NCBI GenBank assembly: GCA_023416965.1
Contig: JAEZGJ010000156.1
Coordinates: 1 to 23,916, forward strand
DNA: 23,916 bases
Direction of reading: 5' to 3'
Origin: Pseudomonadota bacterium
GTDB taxonomy: Bacteria > Pseudomonadota > Alphaproteobacteria > Rhizobiales > Phreatobacteraceae
Every line of letters starts with the position of its first letter. Position 1 is the stretch's first letter. The position numbers and the translations under genes are program-made. Shown here piece after piece: positions 1 through 8,265 of this stretch. The notes beneath the pieces were generated by a model. The model had not been told where the DNA came from. It saw only the letters and a list, made by a program, of their open reading frames with translations, and made no database searches.

Positions 1-1
1 G

Positions 2-562
2 GGCCAGCTCGTCTTCCTCGAGCGCGGGCGCGCGACGCTGCGCGACAGCCGCCTCATCGTCTCCGGCGAGGCGTCCTCTCCCACCGCCGCGGTCGCCGTG
101 CGCGCCGCCATCGAGGGCTCGGCTCCCTACGGCTTCACCGTCGCCCATACGATCGCGGCGCCCGCCATCGCCCCGCCCCCGGCCGTCGCCGCACCCGCGC
201 CGGCCGCCTGTATCGGCAAGATCAACGCGGAAATGGCGGCCGGCGGCGTCGTCTTCCAGTTCGGCCGCGAGGCCATGCGGCCGGAGAGCGTGACGCGGCT
301 CCGGCGCGTCGCCACGCTGATGGCGGAGTGCCCGACCGTGCGCTTCTCGGTGGAGGGCCACACCGATTCCGACGGCGTCGCCGAGCAGAATGTCGATCTC
401 AGCCACCGCCGGGCACAGGCCGTGGTCGCGGTGCTGGTCCGGGCAGGGGTCGAGGCGAGCCGACTCCTGTCGGAGGGCCACGGCGCGTCGAAGCCCCTGG
501 TGCCGAACGATTCGCCGGCGAACAAGGCACGCAACCGCCGCATCGAGATCATCGCCCGCTGA
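2..562 (+). CDS. BON-OmpA domain outer-membrane protein, 3' part
   Basis: The reading frame is open from the left edge (base 2), so the true start lies outside; the first in-frame GTG is at 98. The visible part begins with a stretch like the end of a BON-type alpha/beta repeat (about codons 10-48), followed by an Ala/Pro linker. It ends in a complete OmpA C-terminal peptidoglycan-binding domain: GHTDSDG, the following LSHRRAQAV helix, GHGASKP and a final NKARNRRIEI. In this family the Asp of the TD motif and the Arg of NRRIE bind diaminopimelate of peptidoglycan. The protein probably anchors the outer membrane to the wall. The BON plus OmpA order is known from OmpA family proteins in alphaproteobacteria and actinobacteria. 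The missing N-terminus prevents deciding between a beta-barrel and a lipoprotein or signal-anchored form. Confidence 0.85.
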   Translation, partial: GQLVFLERGRATLRDSRLIVSGEASSPTAAVAVRAAIEGSAPYGFTVAHTIAAPAIAPPPAVAAPAPAACIGKINAEMAAGGVVFQFGREAMRPESVTRLRRVATLMAECPTVRFSVEGHTDSDGVAEQNVDLSHRRAQAVVAVLVRAGVEASRLLSEGHGASKPLVPNDSPANKARNRRIEIIAR

Positions 563-568
563 CGGGCG

Positions 569-621
569 GCCGCGGCAAGCTCGCGGCGGATTCGATCGTC
601 CCCTCCGGCGCTTGCCGCGGC
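569..621. terminator. long perfect inverted repeat, possible terminator
   Basis: GCCGCGGCAAGC at 569-580 and its exact reverse complement at 610-621 form a 12-bp GC-rich stem with a 29-nt loop, starting 7 bases after the OmpA stop. No U-tract follows, so it is a weak intrinsic terminator at best; it may act as an mRNA 3' stabiliser or be a dispersed palindromic repeat. Confidence 0.4.
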
Positions 622-622
622 A

Positions 623-641
623 CCGCTTCTGTTTGAAGCGG
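623..641. repeat. second short hairpin upstream of aspS
   Basis: CCGCTTC (623-629), a 5-nt TGTTT loop and GAAGCGG (635-641) form a perfect 7-bp hairpin directly after the larger inverted repeat. Together they separate the OmpA gene from aspS. Role unknown. Confidence 0.35.
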
Positions 642-722
642 GCGCGTCCATCGGCTAAAGGGACGCGACGTTGAATTGTTGGGCCGCGCTCACCGCGCCG
701 CCGTTGAGACTTCGAGGCTTCC

Positions 723-2501
723 ATGCACCGCTATCGCTCCAAGACCTGCGGCGAGCTGCGCGCCACCCATGTGGGCGAGACCGTCCGCCTGTCAGGCTGG
801 TGCCATCGCATCCGCGACCATGGCGGCATCCTCTTCGTCGACCTGCGCGACCATTACGGCATCACCCAGTGCCTGGCCGATCCGGATTCACCGGCCTTCA
901 AGGCGCTGGAGGCCTGCCGGGCCGAGTGGGTCATCCGCATCGACGGCAAGGTCAAGGCCCGCGACGAGGGACTGAAGAACCCGAAGATTCCGACCGGCGA
1001 CGTCGAGGTCTTCATCACCGAGCTGGAAGTGCTGGGCAAGGCGGATGAGCTGCCGCTGCAGGTCTTCGGCGATCAGGAATACCCGGAGGAGACGCGGCTG
1101 AAATACCGCTTCCTCGATCTGCGCCGCGACAAGCTGCACAAGAACATCATGACCCGCGGCGAGGTGGTGGACGCCATCCGCCGCCGCATGAAGGGGCAGG
1201 GCTTCTTCGAGTTCCAGACGCCGATCCTCACGGCGTCCTCGCCGGAGGGCGCGCGCGACTTCCTGGTGCCGAGCCGCATCCATCCCGGCAAGTTCTACGC
1301 CCTGCCGCAGGCGCCGCAGCAGTACAAGCAGCTCATCATGATGAGCGGCTTCGACCGCTACTTCCAGATCGCGCCCTGTTTCCGCGACGAGGACCCGCGC
1401 GCCGACCGCCTGCCCGGCGAGTTCTACCAGCTCGACCTCGAGATGAGCTTCGTCGAGCAGGAGGACGTGTTCGCGGCGGTGGAGCCGGTGATCCGCGGCG
1501 TCTTCGAGGATTTCGCCGAGGGCAAGCCGGTGACCCAGGCCTTCCCGCGCATTCCCTATGCCGAATCCATGCGCAAATACGGCTCCGACAAGCCGGACCT
1601 GCGCAACCCGCTGGTGATGCAGGATGTCTCCGAGCATTTCCGCGGGAGCGGCTTCAAGGTCTTCGCCCGCATGCTGGAGGACCCCAAGAACCAGGTCTGG
1701 GCCATTCCCGGCCCCACCGGCGGGTCGCGAGCCTTATGCGACCGCATGAACGCCTGGGCACAGGGGGAAGGCCAGCCCGGCCTCGGCTACATCATGTGGC
1801 GCGAAGGCGGGGCGGGCGCGGGCCCCATCGCCAACAATGTCGGCCCTGAGCGCACCGCCGCCATCCGCGACCAGCTCGGCATGAAGGAGGGCGACGCCGC
1901 CTTCTTCGTCGCCGGCGATCCGGAGAAGTTCGTCAAATTCGCCGGGCTCGCCCGCACCCGCGTCGGCGAGGAGCTGAACCTCGTCGATAAGGACCGGTTC
2001 GAGCTCGCCTGGATCGTCGACTTTCCTTTCTACGAGTGGAACGAGGACGAGAAGAAGGTCGACTTCTCCCACAATCCCTTCTCCATGCCGCAGGGCGGCC
2101 TCGAGGCGCTGAAGTCGCAGGACCCGCTCTCCATCAAGGCGTTCCAGTACGACATCACCTGCAACGGCTACGAGATCGCCTCGGGCGGCATCCGCAACCA
2201 TCGTCCGGAGACCATGGTCAAGGCCTTCGAGCTCGCCGGCTATGACGAGCAGACGGTGATCGAGCGCTTCGGCGGCATGTACCGCGCCTTCCACTACGGC
2301 GCGCCGCCGCACGGCGGCATGGCAGCGGGCATCGACCGCATCGTCATGCTGATCTGCGGCGTGCAGAACCTGCGCGAGATCTCGCTCTTCCCGATGAACC
2401 AGCGGGCCGAGGACCTCTTGATGGGGGCGCCGAACGAGGCGACGCCGAAGCAGCTGCGCGAGCTCTCGATCCGCATCGCCATCGACCCGAAGAAGCCGTG
2501 A
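723..2501 (+). CDS. aspS: aspartyl-tRNA synthetase, non-discriminating type
   Basis: This 592-aa class II synthetase charges tRNA-Asp with aspartate in the cytoplasm. It has an N-terminal OB-fold anticodon-binding domain (about 1-110), motif 1 near 145-170, motif 2 with FRDEDPRADR near 220, and the bacterial GAD insertion around 300-420. Motif 3, with GGMAAGIDRIV, lies near 530-545. The anticodon-binding domain carries His33 (in RIRDHGG) and Gly83 (in RDEGLKNP). These correspond to the His31/Gly83 pair that marks non-discriminating AspRS in Pseudomonas, where discriminating enzymes have Leu/Lys. It probably also makes Asp-tRNA-Asn for GatCAB amidation. The ATG at 723 gives the normal family N-terminus. 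The stop overlaps the next gene's start by one base (TGATG). Confidence 0.97.
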   Translation: MHRYRSKTCGELRATHVGETVRLSGWCHRIRDHGGILFVDLRDHYGITQCLADPDSPAFKALEACRAEWVIRIDGKVKARDEGLKNPKIPTGDVEVFITELEVLGKADELPLQVFGDQEYPEETRLKYRFLDLRRDKLHKNIMTRGEVVDAIRRRMKGQGFFEFQTPILTASSPEGARDFLVPSRIHPGKFYALPQAPQQYKQLIMMSGFDRYFQIAPCFRDEDPRADRLPGEFYQLDLEMSFVEQEDVFAAVEPVIRGVFEDFAEGKPVTQAFPRIPYAESMRKYGSDKPDLRNPLVMQDVSEHFRGSGFKVFARMLEDPKNQVWAIPGPTGGSRALCDRMNAWAQGEGQPGLGYIMWREGGAGAGPIANNVGPERTAAIRDQLGMKEGDAAFFVAGDPEKFVKFAGLARTRVGEELNLVDKDRFELAWIVDFPFYEWNEDEKKVDFSHNPFSMPQGGLEALKSQDPLSIKAFQYDITCNGYEIASGGIRNHRPETMVKAFELAGYDEQTVIERFGGMYRAFHYGAPPHGGMAAGIDRIVMLICGVQNLREISLFPMNQRAEDLLMGAPNEATPKQLRELSIRIAIDPKKP

Positions 2502-3385
2502 TGGCGGCCGTGGCGGGGGAGGGCGCCTTCGAGAGCCGCTTCGTCACGGCGAGCGACGGGCTGAAGCTCCATGCGCGGCTCTACGGCCGGCCCGTCGCCG
2601 AGCGACTACCGGTGCTCTGCCTGCCCGGCCTCTCGCGCAATTCCGGCGATTTCGACGTGGTCGCCCGGGCGCTGGCCGAGGAGCGGCAGGTGGTGGCGCT
2701 GGACTATCGCGGGCGCGGCCTCTCCGCCCGGGACCCGGACTGGCGCAACTACGCGCTGCCGGTGGAACTCGACGACATGCTGGCGGTGACGACCGTGCTC
2801 GGCATCGGCCGCGCCGTCTTCCTCGGCACCTCGCGCGGTGGGCTCCTGACCATGCTGACGGGCGCCGCGCGGCCCTCGCTGCTCGCCGGCGCCATCCTCA
2901 ACGACATCGGGCCGGTGATCGAGGGGGCCGGCCTCGCCCGCATCAAGAGCTATCTCGGCCGTCTGCCCGAGCCCGGCACCTGGGACGAGGCGGTGGCGCT
3001 CTTGAAGAGCATCGGCCAGTCGCGCTTTCCCGCGCTCACCGACGCCGACTGGCGCGGTCAGGCCGGCAGCATCTGGACCGAGACGGAGGGGCGCCTCGCC
3101 GCCGCCTTCGATCCGGCGCTCGCGAAGACGCTGGAGAGCGTCAACTTCGATGCTCCCATGCCGACGCTCTGGCCGCAGTTCGACGGCCTCGCCGGCGTGC
3201 CTGTCATGGTGATCCGGGGCGAGCATTCCGACATTCTGAGCGCGGCGACCGTCGCCGCGATGACCGACCGGCGGCCCGATCTCGACGTGCTGACCGTGCC
3301 CGGCCAGGGCCATGCGCCGCTGCTGACCGATGCCATGTCCATCGGGCGCATCCAGGCCTTCGTGCGCCGCTGCGACGAGGCCTGA
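2501..3385 (+). CDS. alpha/beta hydrolase
   Basis: This 294-aa single-domain alpha/beta hydrolase has an oxyanion-loop region LPGLSRNSG near residue 42, the nucleophile elbow GTSRGG near 109-114 (Ser), a late acid in GEHSDIL and the catalytic His in GQGHAPLL near the C-terminus. The triad is complete, so it is probably an active esterase or related hydrolase, with substrate unknown. Its ATG overlaps the aspS stop in TGATG, which suggests translational coupling; an in-frame GTG one codon earlier (2498) is the alternative start. Nothing in the sequence links its chemistry to aminoacylation. Confidence 0.9.
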   Translation: MAAVAGEGAFESRFVTASDGLKLHARLYGRPVAERLPVLCLPGLSRNSGDFDVVARALAEERQVVALDYRGRGLSARDPDWRNYALPVELDDMLAVTTVLGIGRAVFLGTSRGGLLTMLTGAARPSLLAGAILNDIGPVIEGAGLARIKSYLGRLPEPGTWDEAVALLKSIGQSRFPALTDADWRGQAGSIWTETEGRLAAAFDPALAKTLESVNFDAPMPTLWPQFDGLAGVPVMVIRGEHSDILSAATVAAMTDRRPDLDVLTVPGQGHAPLLTDAMSIGRIQAFVRRCDEA

Positions 3386-3478
3386 CCGCGGGCGGTCGCT
3401 GTGCCGATCCGCCGCCTTGGCAGTGCAGGGCGGGCACTCTAATGTCGCGGTCCCGGGGGCTATCGCGACAGCGCAACA

Positions 3479-4009
3479 GTGAACATTCCAAATCTTCTGA
3501 CGCTGCTGCGCATCCTGCTGGTGCCGGTGGTGGTATGGGCCATCTCGCAGGGGCAGATGGCCCTCGCACTGGCCGCTTTCGTCATCGCCGGGATCACCGA
3601 CGCGGTGGACGGCTATATCGCCAAACATTTCGACCAGCAGACCGAACTCGGCGCCTATCTGGACCCGCTGGCGGACAAGACGCTGATCGTCTCGATCTAT
3701 GTCTCGCTGGCGATCTTCGGCTTCATTCCGCCCTGGGTCGCGATTCTGGTCGTCTCGCGCGATATCATGATCGTCGGCGCGGTGGTCCTCTCGACGCTGA
3801 TCGAGCGGCCGCTCACCATCCAGCCTCTCATGGTGTCGAAGGCGAACACCGTGGCGCAGATCGTCTTCGCCGCGCTGGTGCTGGCCTCCAAGGGGCTGAA
3901 GATAGACCTCGACTGGGCGATCTTCGCCTGCATGTGGGCGGTGGCGGCGCTGACCCTCGCCTCGGCGGGCGCCTATCTCGTCAGCTGGACCCGGCACATG
4001 GCCAATTGA
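3479..4009 (+). CDS. CDP-alcohol phosphatidyltransferase family membrane protein
   Basis: This 176-aa integral membrane enzyme would transfer a phosphatidyl group from CDP-diacylglycerol to an alcohol. The family motif is readable in the first third as DAVDGYIAK, then eight residues, G, three residues, D, three residues, D (GAYLDPLADK). All acidic metal-binding residues are present, but the usual Arg of the AR pair is Lys. The rest is hydrophobic, with roughly five or six membrane segments. The start is the GTG at 3479, which gives the typical MNIPNLLTLLR N-terminus of PgsA-like proteins; no strong ribosome site precedes it. The next gene is a permease on the same strand. Whether this is the phosphatidylglycerophosphate synthase or a paralogue cannot be told from sequence. 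Confidence 0.9.
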   Translation: MNIPNLLTLLRILLVPVVVWAISQGQMALALAAFVIAGITDAVDGYIAKHFDQQTELGAYLDPLADKTLIVSIYVSLAIFGFIPPWVAILVVSRDIMIVGAVVLSTLIERPLTIQPLMVSKANTVAQIVFAALVLASKGLKIDLDWAIFACMWAVAALTLASAGAYLVSWTRHMAN

Positions 4010-4098
4010 GTGCGCCCGTCCTGTCACGCGAGGCTTGAAAGCCGCCGCCCGCCTTGCGACGGTGCGCTGCCGCCGCTCCAGCGGCCAGAGAGGTTCCC

Positions 4099-5202
4099 TT
4101 GACACTGCAGAGACAGGTCGGCTTCTGGATCGGCGGGCTCGCCGTGCTGGCGCTGTCGCTCTACGTGCTGCGCGGCATCCTGCTGCCCTTCATCGCCGGG
4201 CTCGCGCTGGCCTATTTCCTCGATCCCATCGTCAGCCGGCTGGAGGCGATCAGGGTGCCGCGCGTCGCCGGCGCCTTGGCCGTGATCGGCACCTTCGTCG
4301 TCATCTTCATCGTGCTGACGGTGGTCATCGTCCCGATCCTGGCGAACCAGCTGACCGCCTTCGTCGCCCGCCTGCCGAGCTATGTGGTGCAGCTGCAGGC
4401 GCTCGCCACCGAGCAGAACCGGGAATGGCTGCAGCGCGTGCTCGGCGACCGGCTGCCGGACGTCTCGCGCGGCGTCGCCGACATCGTCACCCAGTCGACG
4501 GGCTGGATCGCCAGCTTCGTCCAGCAGAGCCTTTGGACAGGCGGGGCGACCTTCATCTACATCTTCGGCCTCTTCATCATCACGCCGGTCGTCGCCTTCT
4601 ATCTCCTGAAGGACTGGCCGCGGATGATGGAGAAGATCGATTCCTGGCTGCCGCTGCAGCACCGCGAGACGATCCTCGGCCTGATGCGCGAGATGAACGT
4701 GGCCATGGCCGGCTTCGTGCGCGGTCAGGCCACGGTCTGTTTCGTGCTGATGATCTATTACGGGATGGCATTGAGCGGGGCGGGGCTCAATTTCGGCCTG
4801 TTGATCGGCCTCGGCACCGGCTTCCTCAGCTTCATTCCCTATGTCGGCTCCATCACCGGGCTGACACTGGCGGTGGGGGTGGCCATCGTGCAGTTCTGGC
4901 CGCAATGGACCATGGTGTTCATCATCCTCGCGATTTTCGGCATCGGCATCTTCTTCGAGGCCTATGTGCTCTATCCCAATCTGGTCGGTGAATCCGTCGG
5001 CCTGCATCCGGTCTGGCTGATGTTCGCGCTGTTCTCCTTCGGTGCGCTGTTCGGCTTTGCCGGCCTGATGCTGGCCGTGCCGCTGGCAGCCTCGCTCGGC
5101 GTCTTGACGCGGTTCGCGATCCGGCAGTACCTCGCCAGCCCGCTCTTCACGGGTGTCGCGCGGCCGCGGCCGAACGAGGGTCCGGGCCGGCCGGAGATGT
5201 GA
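4099..5202 (+). CDS. AI-2E/PerM family transporter
   Basis: This polytopic inner-membrane protein of about 367 aa belongs to the AI-2E transporter (PerM/YdiK) family. It begins with a hydrophobic pair of segments (about 10-60), followed by a soluble amphipathic region and then five or six further segments, including the conserved stretch with FLSFIPYVG near the middle. The open frame extends upstream to an ATG at 4054, but the TTG at 4099 has AGAGAGG five bases before it, so I prefer TTG. The 45 upstream codon-bases read as a low-quality Ala/Arg peptide. Family members export small molecules or ions; despite the name, AI-2 transport cannot be inferred here. Its stop is three bases from hdaA. 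Confidence 0.88.
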   Translation: MTLQRQVGFWIGGLAVLALSLYVLRGILLPFIAGLALAYFLDPIVSRLEAIRVPRVAGALAVIGTFVVIFIVLTVVIVPILANQLTAFVARLPSYVVQLQALATEQNREWLQRVLGDRLPDVSRGVADIVTQSTGWIASFVQQSLWTGGATFIYIFGLFIITPVVAFYLLKDWPRMMEKIDSWLPLQHRETILGLMREMNVAMAGFVRGQATVCFVLMIYYGMALSGAGLNFGLLIGLGTGFLSFIPYVGSITGLTLAVGVAIVQFWPQWTMVFIILAIFGIGIFFEAYVLYPNLVGESVGLHPVWLMFALFSFGALFGFAGLMLAVPLAASLGVLTRFAIRQYLASPLFTGVARPRPNEGPGRPEM

Positions 5203-5205
5203 CTC

Positions 5206-5907
5206 ATGGTTGCCACCGCACCGCGGGGCGGGCCGCGCCAGATGGCGCTGGACCTCGCCTTGCCCGAAAGCCTGTCGCGGGACGACTTCCTCGCCGCGCC
5301 CTGTAACGAAACGGCCCTCGGCCTCGTCGAATCCTGGCCGGACTGGCCGGCCCGGGTGGTGGCGCTGGTCGGCCCGCCCGGCGCAGGCAAGAGCCATCTC
5401 GGTGCGATCTGGGCGGATCTCGCCGGCGCCCGCCGTCTCGCCGCCCGCGACCTCGCGGGGACGGCACCGGGCGACGCGCTCGCCACCGGAGCCCTGTTGC
5501 TCGAGGATGCGGGGCCAAGGACTTCCGAAGTGGCGCTGTTCCACCTCCTCAACACGGCGCGGGAGGAGGACGCCTTTGTGCTGATGACGGCGCGCGAGGC
5601 GCCGGTCTCCTGGGGCGTCGGCCTCAAGGACCTCGCCTCGCGGCTAAGGGCGCTGCCCTCCGTCGCCCTCGCCGAGCCGGAGGACGGGCTCCTGCGCGCC
5701 GTGCTGGTCAAGCTCTTCGCCGATCGCCAGCTGGTGGTGGATGCCGAAGTAGTGGAGTATCTCGCCCGCCGGATGGAGCGCTCCCTCGACGCCGCCCGGC
5801 GCCTGGTGGCGGCGCTCGACCGCGAGGCGCTGGAGACCGGCCGGCGGCTGACGCGGCCTCTCGCAGCCCAGGTCCTCGACCGGATCATGCAACCGAACCT
5901 CATCTGA
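5206..5907 (+). CDS. hdaA: HdaA-like DnaA paralogue (regulatory inactivation of DnaA)
   Basis: This 233-aa AAA+ protein resembles DnaA without the origin-binding domain. Near the N-terminus it has a beta-clamp binding motif, QMALDL (residues 12-17), as in Hda/HdaA proteins that dock on DnaN and stimulate ATP hydrolysis by DnaA after initiation. Walker A is GPPGAGKSH (Lys62). The Walker B position reads LLLED (about 97-101), and a sensor-type Arg-rich helix follows near the lid domain. A position between PerM and ppk fits the arrangement known in Rhizobiales. The ATG at 5206 is the obvious start, 3 bases after the upstream stop. An alternative reading as a DnaC/IstB-type loader is unlikely given the clamp motif. 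Confidence 0.88.
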   Translation: MVATAPRGGPRQMALDLALPESLSRDDFLAAPCNETALGLVESWPDWPARVVALVGPPGAGKSHLGAIWADLAGARRLAARDLAGTAPGDALATGALLLEDAGPRTSEVALFHLLNTAREEDAFVLMTAREAPVSWGVGLKDLASRLRALPSVALAEPEDGLLRAVLVKLFADRQLVVDAEVVEYLARRMERSLDAARRLVAALDREALETGRRLTRPLAAQVLDRIMQPNLI

Positions 5908-5931
5908 GGGGTTGGGGCGGCGCGCGGCCGT

Positions 5932-5960
5932 TTGACGGTCGTCACAGTCCCGTCATGATG
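5932..5960 (+). promoter_or_regulatory. possible Pho box and promoter of ppk
   Basis: CGTCAC at 5940-5945 and CGTCAT at 5951-5956 are spaced exactly 11 bases apart, the repeat period of PhoB sites (CTGTCAT type). A TTGACG -35-like hexamer at 5932-5937 overlaps them. The second half-site differs from CTGTCAT at one position, the first at three. ppk is a known member of the Pho regulon in several proteobacteria, so the placement is sensible; the match itself is modest. Confidence 0.35.
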
Positions 5961-5997
5961 GCGGGTGATGGGTGGCGCAGTACACCGTGGGGCTCCG

Positions 5998-8265
5998 ATG
6001 ACGGCTGGCGACACCAAGAAGGATGCAACGGCGCGCGTGGCGGCCGAGGTGAAGGGCTTCGGCCGCAGCCAGGCGCAGGCCGCGGCCTCGGCCGTGCGCG
6101 AGGTGGCGCAAGAGGCCGCCAGGAGCGACCTGCGCGACAAGCCGGAGCGCTTCATCAACCGCGAGCTCTCCTGGCTGCAGTTCAACCGCCGGGTGATGGA
6201 GGAGGCCTCCAACCGCAACCATCCGCTGCTGGAGCAACTGCGCTTCCTGTCGATCTCGGCGAACAATCTCGACGAGTTCTTCATGGTGCGCGTCGCGGGC
6301 CTGCGCGGTCAGGTGCTGCAGGGCGTCGGCACGGTCTCGCCGGACGGGCTTACCCCGGTCGAGCAGCTGGCGAAGATCTCCGAGGCGGTGGCGAGCCTTG
6401 CCTCCGACCAGCAGAAGCGCTGGCGGGAGCTGCGCGAGGAGCTGCTGCACGAGGGGATCGTGCTGGTCGATGCCCCGGACGTGTCCAAGGCGGAACGGGC
6501 CTGGCTCGAGGACCATTTCCTCGGCCATGTCTTCCCGGTGCTGACGCCGCTGGCCATCGACCCGGCCCATCCCTTCCCCTTCATCCCCAATCTCGGCTTC
6601 ACGGTGGCGCTGGCGCTCCAGCGCATCGCCGACGGCCGGCCGATGCGGGCCCTCATCCGTGTGCCTGCGAAGATCGACCGCTTCATCCGCCTGCCGGATC
6701 TGGCGGAGACCGGTGCCCGCCGCTTCGTGACGCTGGAACAGACGGTGGGCCTGTTCATCAACCGGCTCTTCCCCGGCTACGACGTGAAGGGGCAGGGCGC
6801 CTTCCGCATCATCCGCGACAGCGACCTCGAAATCGAGGAAGAGGCGGAGGATCTCGTGCGCCATTTCGAATCGGCGCTGAAGCGGCGGCGACGCGGCTCG
6901 GTGATCCGGCTCGAGGCCGAGGCCTCGATGCCGGACGACCTGCGCCACTTCATCGCCGGCGCGCTCGGCGTGGTCGACGACGAGATCTTCCGTGTCGAGG
7001 GCGTGCTGGCCCTGAACGAGCTCTCCCAGCTCGTGTCGCTGGAACGCCCTGACCTGAAGTTCGTGCCCTATGCGCCGCGCTATCCCGAGCGCATCCGCGA
7101 CCAGGGCGGCGACTGCTTCGCCGCGATCCGCCAGAAGGACCTGGTCGTCCACCACCCCTACGAGAGCTTCGACGTGGTGGTGCAGTTCCTCAACCAGGCG
7201 GCGCGCGACCCCAACGTCGTCGCCATCAAGCAGACGCTCTACCGCACCTCGTCCGACTCCCCCATCGTCAAGGCGCTGGCGGAGGCGGCGGAGGCCGGCA
7301 AGTCGGTCACGGCGCTGGTCGAGCTGAAGGCGCGTTTCGACGAGGAGGCCAACATCCGCTGGGCCCGCGACCTCGAACGCGCCGGCGTGCAGGTGGTCTT
7401 CGGGTTCATCGAGCTGAAGACCCACGCGAAACTGTCCATGGTGATCCGCCGCGAGGGCGAGAACCTCGTCACTTACTGCCATGTCGGCACCGGCAACTAT
7501 CACCCGATCACGGCGCGCATCTACACGGACCTGTCCTATTTCACCGATGACCCGGTGATCGGCCGCGACGTCGCGCGCATCTTCAACTTCATCACCGGCT
7601 ATGCCGAGCCGCAGGAGCTCGAGGCCATGGCGATCTCGCCACTGAGCCTGAAGAAGAAGCTCCTGGAGCACATCGCCGAGGAGATCGCCTTCGCCAAGGC
7701 CGGCAAGCCCGCGGCCATCTGGCTGAAGATGAACTCGCTCGTCGACCCGATGATCATCGACGCGCTCTACGACGCCAGCCAGGCGGGCGTGCGCGTCGAT
7801 CTCGTCGTGCGCGGCATCTGCTGCCTGAGGCCCGGCGTGCCGGGTCTCTCCGACAACATCCACGCCAAGTCCATCGTCGGGCGCTTCCTCGAGCACAGCC
7901 GCATCTACGCCTTCGGCGGCGGCCACGGCCTGCCGCATGCCAAGGCCAAGGTCTACATCTCCTCGGCCGACCTGATGCCGAGAAACCTCGACAGGCGCGT
8001 CGAAGTGCTGTGCCCGCTGGTCAATCCGACGGTGCACGAGCAGGTTCTCGACCAGATCATGATCGCCAATCTCAAGGACAACGAGCAGAGCTGGCGTCTC
8101 TTGCCGGACGGGACCTCGGAGCGTATCAAGCCGGCCAAGGGCGAAGAGGCCTTCAACGCCCACAAATACTTCATGACCAATCCGAGTCTGTCCGGACGTG
8201 GAAAATCGCTCAAAGAATCGTCTCCCCGCCGTTTCGCAAACCGGGCCGAGCGGGCTGCCGAGTGA
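5998..8265 (+). CDS. ppk: polyphosphate kinase 1
   Basis: This is a full-length PPK1 of 755 aa, reversibly making long-chain polyphosphate from ATP. The N-terminal domain has NRELSWLQFNRRV and NNLDEFFMVRVAG, followed by the HPFPFIPN segment of the head domain. The two phospholipase-D-like catalytic domains carry the phosphorylated His476 in THAKLS and the second conserved His633 in EHSRIYAF. The ATG at 5998 is preceded by GTGGGG at suitable distance; GTG 5965 and ATG 5968 are weaker upstream alternatives. The 3' end overlaps ppx by 68 bases in a different frame, so the two opposing enzymes of polyphosphate metabolism share one transcript. A possible Pho box lies just upstream. Confidence 0.97.
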   Translation: MTAGDTKKDATARVAAEVKGFGRSQAQAAASAVREVAQEAARSDLRDKPERFINRELSWLQFNRRVMEEASNRNHPLLEQLRFLSISANNLDEFFMVRVAGLRGQVLQGVGTVSPDGLTPVEQLAKISEAVASLASDQQKRWRELREELLHEGIVLVDAPDVSKAERAWLEDHFLGHVFPVLTPLAIDPAHPFPFIPNLGFTVALALQRIADGRPMRALIRVPAKIDRFIRLPDLAETGARRFVTLEQTVGLFINRLFPGYDVKGQGAFRIIRDSDLEIEEEAEDLVRHFESALKRRRRGSVIRLEAEASMPDDLRHFIAGALGVVDDEIFRVEGVLALNELSQLVSLERPDLKFVPYAPRYPERIRDQGGDCFAAIRQKDLVVHHPYESFDVVVQFLNQAARDPNVVAIKQTLYRTSSDSPIVKALAEAAEAGKSVTALVELKARFDEEANIRWARDLERAGVQVVFGFIELKTHAKLSMVIRREGENLVTYCHVGTGNYHPITARIYTDLSYFTDDPVIGRDVARIFNFITGYAEPQELEAMAISPLSLKKKLLEHIAEEIAFAKAGKPAAIWLKMNSLVDPMIIDALYDASQAGVRVDLVVRGICCLRPGVPGLSDNIHAKSIVGRFLEHSRIYAFGGGHGLPHAKAKVYISSADLMPRNLDRRVEVLCPLVNPTVHEQVLDQIMIANLKDNEQSWRLLPDGTSERIKPAKGEEAFNAHKYFMTNPSLSGRGKSLKESSPRRFANRAERAAE

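Noticed and set aside
4054..4098. Upstream ATG start for the PerM-like transporter
   Set aside because: The added residues are Arg/Ala-rich filler and would precede the first membrane segment oddly, while the TTG at 4099 has a well-placed AGAGAGG.
2606..4105. Long minus-strand open frame (499 codons) opposite the hydrolase and CDP-alcohol transferase
   Set aside because: It is His/Arg/Asp-rich antisense translation of two genes with clear family motifs on the plus strand; high GC makes such long shadows common.
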